Positions 41,944 to 45,937 of a DNA stretch of 45,937 bases are shown here, piece by piece. A model generated the notes under the pieces. That model did not search any database, was not told where the DNA came from, and was given only the letters and a program-made list of their open reading frames with translations. Positions within the stretch are counted from its first letter, which is position 1; each line of letters starts with the position of its first letter. This DNA comes from VMSU01 sp031400755. Lineage in GTDB: Bacteria > Desulfobacterota > Desulfobulbia > Desulfobulbales > VMSU01. Made by a program: the position numbers and the translations under genes. The DNA is taken from the NCBI GenBank assembly GCA_031400755.1, contig JANNQL010000245.1, positions 1 through 45,937 of the forward strand, read 5' to 3'.

Positions 41944-44121
41944 ATGAAATTCAATCGCATTTTTGGCCTGTGCCTTACGCTCGTTTTTTGTTTTTCTACT
42001 GTAGTCGTCGCATCTGTTGCCAAACCAGAGGTCGGCTACGATAAGAATAAGGCCAAACTGTTAAGTTATGTCCTTGGTCAACAACTGCAAAAAAATCATT
42101 TTTCGCATAAGACAATGGATGACAGCCTCTCCAAGGAGGCATTTACCCTTTTTCTTAAACAGGTGGACGCCAGAAAACAGTTTTATTTGCAAAAAGATAT
42201 TGACGAACTGCAGTCTTTTTCGACAAAACTGGATGATGAGATGCGGGATGGTAAAATAATCTTCCCAATGGTGGCCGAAGAATTACTGAAGGCCCGGGTG
42301 CTGACGGTCCAGAAATTTATGGACGGGTTTGCCGCCCAGGAATTTGACCTTACCAAGAAGGATCTCCTCGAATCAGACAACAAGAAATTAGCCTATTGCC
42401 AGACTGATGCCGAACTTCACGACCGTTGGCAAAAAAACATCCAATATCAGATTGTCTCTCAATATCTGAACCGTGATGCCATAAATGAGGCAAAAAAAAA
42501 CCTTGATACTGCCAAAGACACCCCTCCGAAGTCCGAGAAAGATTTATTGAAAGAGGCTAAGGAGAAAGTCATCAAGACCAACCGCGAACTGCTTGACAGG
42601 ATGATGAAACGGGAGACCAAGGAACAGTACGACCGTTATTTTTCAATCATTGCCAGGGCCTTTGATCCCCATACCGACTTCATGCCACCGACCGAAAAAG
42701 AGGATTTTGATATTCATATGCGTGGTTCTCTGGAAGGAATCGGCGCTGAACTTCAGGAAGAAGATGGTTTTATCAAAGTCAGGCGAATTATTCCGGGCGG
42801 GGCCGCCGCCCGTCAGAAGCAACTCATGGCCCATGATGTCATTTTGATGGTGGCCCAAGGCAAGAACGACCCGGTGGATATAACCGACATGCGCATCAAT
42901 GAAGCGGTTCGACTGATCAGAGGGCCAAAAGACAGTGAAGTCCGCCTGACAGTCAAAAAAGTTGATGGTCAAACATCGATAATCTCCATCATCCGGGACG
43001 TTGTGCAGCTGGAGGAAACCTTTGTCAAGTCGGCTCTTCTGGACGGTAATAATCAGGATAAGTTTGGCTATATCAAGATCCCGACCTTTTACAGAGATTT
43101 TCAGGGAAACGGTCATGGTAGCGATGGCCGAAATGTTACCGATGATGTCAAAAAAAGTTTGGAGGCGATTAACAAGAATAAGACCAGTGGCTTGATAATT
43201 GATCTAAGAAACAATGGCGGCGGGGCCTTGGTCGATGCGGTTAAAATTGCCGGCCTGTTTATCAAGAGCGGGCCAGTCGTACAAATCAAGACCAGCGACA
43301 ACAAGGCCGAAGTCCTCTATGACTACGACACTGTTGTCTATTACGATGGGCCTATTGTGGTGTTGATCAATCGTTTCAGTGCCTCGGCCTCTGAAATTTT
43401 GGCCGCAGCTCTCCAGGATTATCATCGGGCCTTGGTTGTCGGCAGCGATCATAGCTATGGCAAGGGAACTGTACAGACCCTGCTAAATATGGACAATGAT
43501 TTGCCTCTGTTGGGCTTCAACATGGCTCAATACAAACCGTTAGGGGCCTTGAAGGTCACGACTCAGAAATTTTATCGGGTCACAGGTGAGTCTACTCAGA
43601 ATAAGGGCGTCATGGCTGATGTCGTTCTGCCCGATGCCTTTAGTGCTTCCGAGATCGGCGAGCGTTATGAAGAAAACGCCTTGCCCTGGGACACCATCGA
43701 GCCTGCCTCTTATGAAAAATGGGGGGCTTTCGCCTTCAATATCGAGCAACTTCTCCCTGCCAGTCAGGCTCGAGTCATAAATGACAAACAGTTCGTCGAG
43801 ATTCAAAAAGAGTCTGAAGAGGGCAAAGAACGGCTTAAGAATACCATGATCCCCATCGATCTTGATTCCGTCAAGCAGGAACGAGACCGGACCAATTCCC
43901 TCCGCAAAAATTCGGCGATGGCCGGACATGGATTTGACAGAGAGGAAGATGGTGCTGCTGCCCCTGACCACGAACTAACTCCCCAGGAAGAAGAGAAGCG
44001 CTTGGTTGATAAACTACGCCAAGACCCTTATGTGCTTGAGTCGTTGTCCTTGATTGAGGGCGCCAGCAGTATTGGCCCTGAAAAAAATGTGGCTGGCGCC
44101 GTAACCGACTCGGCACGGTAG
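41944..44121 (+). CDS. prc: Carboxy-terminal processing protease (tail-specific protease, S41)
   Basis: A 725-aa periplasmic serine protease of the Prc/Tsp type. A signal peptide is at 1-24 (MKFNRIFGLCLTLVFCFSTVVVA). A helical N-terminal domain follows, then a PDZ domain at about 240-330 (GSLEGIGAELQEEDGFIKVRRIIPGGAA) and the S41 core: LRNNGGGALVDAV, the catalytic Ser in NRFSASASEILAAALQDY and the catalytic Lys in HSYGKGTVQ. A C-terminal extension (DUF3340-type) ends in a charged tail. It degrades or trims periplasmic proteins from the C-terminus. ATG 41944 is the only start that gives a signal peptide; the frame is open further upstream but there overlaps dus. Confidence 0.95.
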   Translation: MKFNRIFGLCLTLVFCFSTVVVASVAKPEVGYDKNKAKLLSYVLGQQLQKNHFSHKTMDDSLSKEAFTLFLKQVDARKQFYLQKDIDELQSFSTKLDDEMRDGKIIFPMVAEELLKARVLTVQKFMDGFAAQEFDLTKKDLLESDNKKLAYCQTDAELHDRWQKNIQYQIVSQYLNRDAINEAKKNLDTAKDTPPKSEKDLLKEAKEKVIKTNRELLDRMMKRETKEQYDRYFSIIARAFDPHTDFMPPTEKEDFDIHMRGSLEGIGAELQEEDGFIKVRRIIPGGAAARQKQLMAHDVILMVAQGKNDPVDITDMRINEAVRLIRGPKDSEVRLTVKKVDGQTSIISIIRDVVQLEETFVKSALLDGNNQDKFGYIKIPTFYRDFQGNGHGSDGRNVTDDVKKSLEAINKNKTSGLIIDLRNNGGGALVDAVKIAGLFIKSGPVVQIKTSDNKAEVLYDYDTVVYYDGPIVVLINRFSASASEILAAALQDYHRALVVGSDHSYGKGTVQTLLNMDNDLPLLGFNMAQYKPLGALKVTTQKFYRVTGESTQNKGVMADVVLPDAFSASEIGERYEENALPWDTIEPASYEKWGAFAFNIEQLLPASQARVINDKQFVEIQKESEEGKERLKNTMIPIDLDSVKQERDRTNSLRKNSAMAGHGFDREEDGAAAPDHELTPQEEEKRLVDKLRQDPYVLESLSLIEGASSIGPEKNVAGAVTDSAR

Positions 44122-44166
44122 TTTGCCGTGTCCCTGCTTTTGTTGAATTGCACTGTATTCACTACA

Positions 44167-44442
44167 ATGAAATACCAGAAGGAGCTTGCCGCAATACAGG
44201 AATATATAGCCAGTTTTGATCCGGAGGAATTTACTTCTTCTGTAGACTATGATCACATATTGGCCCCAACTCCAAAGCAGCTCGCTGATGTCCAGAAACT
44301 AAAAGCTAAATTGAAGCGTAATCGTCAAATTGCGGAGTCATTTGATTCTTTGCTTAACAATGACTTAATTGGCTGTGAGGAAATCATCACTCAGGATGAG
44401 GTTGACGCTTTACTGGATGGATGGGTTGCCTCGAACAATTGA
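44167..44442 (+). CDS. Small protein ending in a FliM-like CheY-binding motif
   Basis: A 91-aa helical, charged protein from ATG 44167 (a GTG at 44128 is possible but adds 13 poorly supported residues). Residues 60-85 are rich in Lys/Leu/Glu. Near the C-terminus ITQDEVDALLDGW matches the conserved N-terminal peptide of the flagellar switch protein FliM (consensus LSQxEIDALL), which binds phosphorylated CheY. The rest has no FliM or FliN similarity. No clear ribosome site is visible. It lies between prc and htrA. Function unknown; a CheY-like binding role is inference. Confidence 0.65.
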   Translation: MKYQKELAAIQEYIASFDPEEFTSSVDYDHILAPTPKQLADVQKLKAKLKRNRQIAESFDSLLNNDLIGCEEIITQDEVDALLDGWVASNN

Positions 44443-44561
44443 ATCAAAAAAGCGACCGTTTTTTTAGTTTTGTTACCTTGCGAGTTCAGTTGTCATTCAA
44501 TGAAATAAATGGCATTTCTGGAATGACTCTAATTATAAATAACTTGGGTAGAGGTTTGATT

Positions 44562-45937
44562 ATGAAAAGCAGAATTACACGGAATATTCCTGTTTTGTTT
44601 GCCTTGACTCTCGTGATAGCGCTCCTCTCCGGATTGATTAATGTCCGTCCAGTCCGCTGCCAAACCGGGACTCCGGCCAGTTTCGCTGACTTGGCTGAAC
44701 AGTACGGCCCGACTGTTGTCAATATATACAGTACTCAAACCATTCAGTCTCGCAATCTGCCTTATGAGTATTTTTTCAACAACGAACAGATGCCTGAAAT
44801 GTTTAAACATTTCTTTGACCTACCGCAGGCCCCTCGCCAGCAGCAGGCCTTGCCCTCACAAAAAAGGACCAGCCTTGGTTCCGGGGTTATAACCTCAGCC
44901 GATGGCTATATCCTGACCAATAATCATGTCGTTGAAAATGCCGACGAGATCAATGTCCGCCTGGTCAATGCCGAGGAATATCGCGCCAAAATTGTTGGCC
45001 GGGACCCCAAGACCGATCTGGCCTTACTCAAAATTGACCCCAAACATGAATTGCATTATGTCACCTTCGGCGACTCAGATACCTTGCGGGTCGGTGACTG
45101 GGTCCTTGCCATTGGCAATCCCTTTGGTTTTGAACAGACCGTGACCGCAGGTATTGTCAGTGGCAAGGGTCGCGCCATTGGCGATGGCCCCTATCAAAAT
45201 TTTATCCAGACCGATGCCTCCATCAATCCGGGTAATTCCGGTGGCCCCTTGTTCAACATGACCGGTCAGTTGATGGGCATCAACACCGCCATTTTCAGTC
45301 GTAGTGGCGGGAATATCGGGCTTGGTTTTGCCATCCCCGCCAATATGGCAAAGAGCATCTTCACCCAGCTCAAGGGTACTGGCAAGGTCACCCGTGGCAT
45401 GATTGGTGTTATGATTCAACCGGTCACCCAGGACCTGGCGCGGCAGTTCAAGCTAGATCGAGCCATCGGCGCCTTGATAGCGCAGGTCACTCCAGGTGGG
45501 CCAGCTGAAAAGGCTGGGATTAAGAATGGAGATATCATCCTCAAATATCAGGGCCAGGACATTACCCAAGGCAATATGCTGCCCGCCTTGGTGGCCGAGA
45601 CCCAGGTTGGCACCAAGGCACAAATTGTACTGTTTCGTAATGGCCATGAGCAGACCGTCGAGGTGATCATTGCTGAGTTGCCGGAAGATCGTACAGCGGC
45701 GGGTGGTGGAGACATGCCGAGCAATACCATGGAAGATGATTTGGGATTTACGGTCCAGACCTTGACCCCGGAGTTGGCTCAATCTCTCGGTATTGACGAG
45801 CAGACAGGTCTCTTGGTGACCGACGTACGCCCTGGCGGTATTGCAGCGGATGCAGGTTTGCAGCGGGGCGATTTGATCGTTGAGGCCGGGACTGGACAAA
45901 ACCGGCAGACCGTGACCTCTGCTAAGGATCTTGAAGC
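44562..45937 (+). CDS. degP: HtrA/DegP-family periplasmic serine protease (3' end beyond window)
   Basis: At least 458 residues, continuing past the right edge. An N-terminal signal (residues 1-33, core LFALTLVIALLSGLI) leads to a trypsin-like domain with catalytic H122 (TNNHVVENA), D152 (PKTDLALLKI) and S226 (NPGNSGGPLF), then PDZ1 (from about residue 285, RGMIGVMIQPV) and the start of PDZ2 (LGFTVQTLTPELAQSL). It degrades or refolds damaged envelope proteins. GAGG precedes the ATG. Lying just after prc, it forms a small envelope quality-control group. DegP versus DegQ cannot be separated. Confidence 0.95.
   Translation, partial: MKSRITRNIPVLFALTLVIALLSGLINVRPVRCQTGTPASFADLAEQYGPTVVNIYSTQTIQSRNLPYEYFFNNEQMPEMFKHFFDLPQAPRQQQALPSQKRTSLGSGVITSADGYILTNNHVVENADEINVRLVNAEEYRAKIVGRDPKTDLALLKIDPKHELHYVTFGDSDTLRVGDWVLAIGNPFGFEQTVTAGIVSGKGRAIGDGPYQNFIQTDASINPGNSGGPLFNMTGQLMGINTAIFSRSGGNIGLGFAIPANMAKSIFTQLKGTGKVTRGMIGVMIQPVTQDLARQFKLDRAIGALIAQVTPGGPAEKAGIKNGDIILKYQGQDITQGNMLPALVAETQVGTKAQIVLFRNGHEQTVEVIIAELPEDRTAAGGGDMPSNTMEDDLGFTVQTLTPELAQSLGIDEQTGLLVTDVRPGGIAADAGLQRGDLIVEAGTGQNRQTVTSAKDLE

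Noticed and set aside
1..45937. tRNA, rRNA, integrase or transposase genes
   Set aside because: None was recognised in any intergenic gap or coding region, so the AAA-PIN islet has no visible mobility gene or attachment site.

Overview
The window looks like a chromosomal segment of a Gram-negative anaerobe of the Desulfobacterota (formerly Deltaproteobacteria), most likely near the Desulfobulbales. This is inferred from gene content and protein style: a fused cobA-hemD next to hemC, a DUF4911-type protein directly before miaB, a PilS/PilR pair, class I fumarase, a GmhA gene coupled to an unnamed partner, and many two-component and c-di-GMP proteins. No rRNA or tRNA gene was seen, so the placement is not proven.

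Layout. 1-4.9 kb (minus): a 1560-residue two-partner-secretion filamentous haemagglutinin-like exoprotein with ten 57-bp C-terminal repeats, preceded on the same strand by a pyruvate kinase carrying an N-terminal response-regulator receiver domain (4.9-6.7 kb). 7-9 kb: a small unknown protein, a TrmJ-like RNA methyltransferase and a stand-alone cyclic-nucleotide-binding protein. 9.1-13.7 kb (plus): gmhA, a distant deoxyhypusine-synthase-like protein, an FmdB zinc ribbon, hemC and cobA-hemD (tetrapyrrole synthesis). 13.8-15.8 kb: a visibly AT-richer islet holding an AAA ATPase translationally coupled to a PIN-domain nuclease gene. The PIN gene is broken by an exact 8-bp tandem duplication lying on the codon of its first catalytic Asp. 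15.9-18.9 kb: a PilR/PilS-like pair. It is followed by a structured intergenic element with nested inverted repeats and then, convergently, class I fumarase (19.1-20.7 kb).

21-24.2 kb: a PilJ-type chemoreceptor and a REC-HD-GYP-degenerate-GGDEF response regulator, each with a good promoter. 24.3-27.1 kb: an ATPase / Tat-exported binding protein / permease ABC operon of the nitrate-sulfonate-bicarbonate family. 27.2-33.9 kb (all minus): miaA, recJ, purB, DUF4911, miaB and a PHP phosphoesterase. Both tRNA A37 ms2i6A enzymes lie in this one run. 34.1-38 kb (plus): serC, a radical SAM protein of unknown role, rlmN and a pentapeptide-repeat lipoprotein. 38-41.9 kb: pepA, a convergent dGTPase-like gene and a divergent dihydrouridine synthase. 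41.9-45.9 kb: the periplasmic protease Prc, a small protein ending in a FliM-like EVDALL motif, and an HtrA/DegP protease cut by the right edge.

The three observations most worth following are the AAA-PIN islet with its reversible-looking frameshift, the REC-pyruvate kinase fusion beside a secreted adhesin, and the nested inverted-repeat element at about 19.0 kb. Starts were moved inward from the longest reading frame for several genes (AAA ATPase, HD-GYP, ABC ATPase, miaB, purB, miaA, pepA, dgt, prc); the reason is given in each entry.
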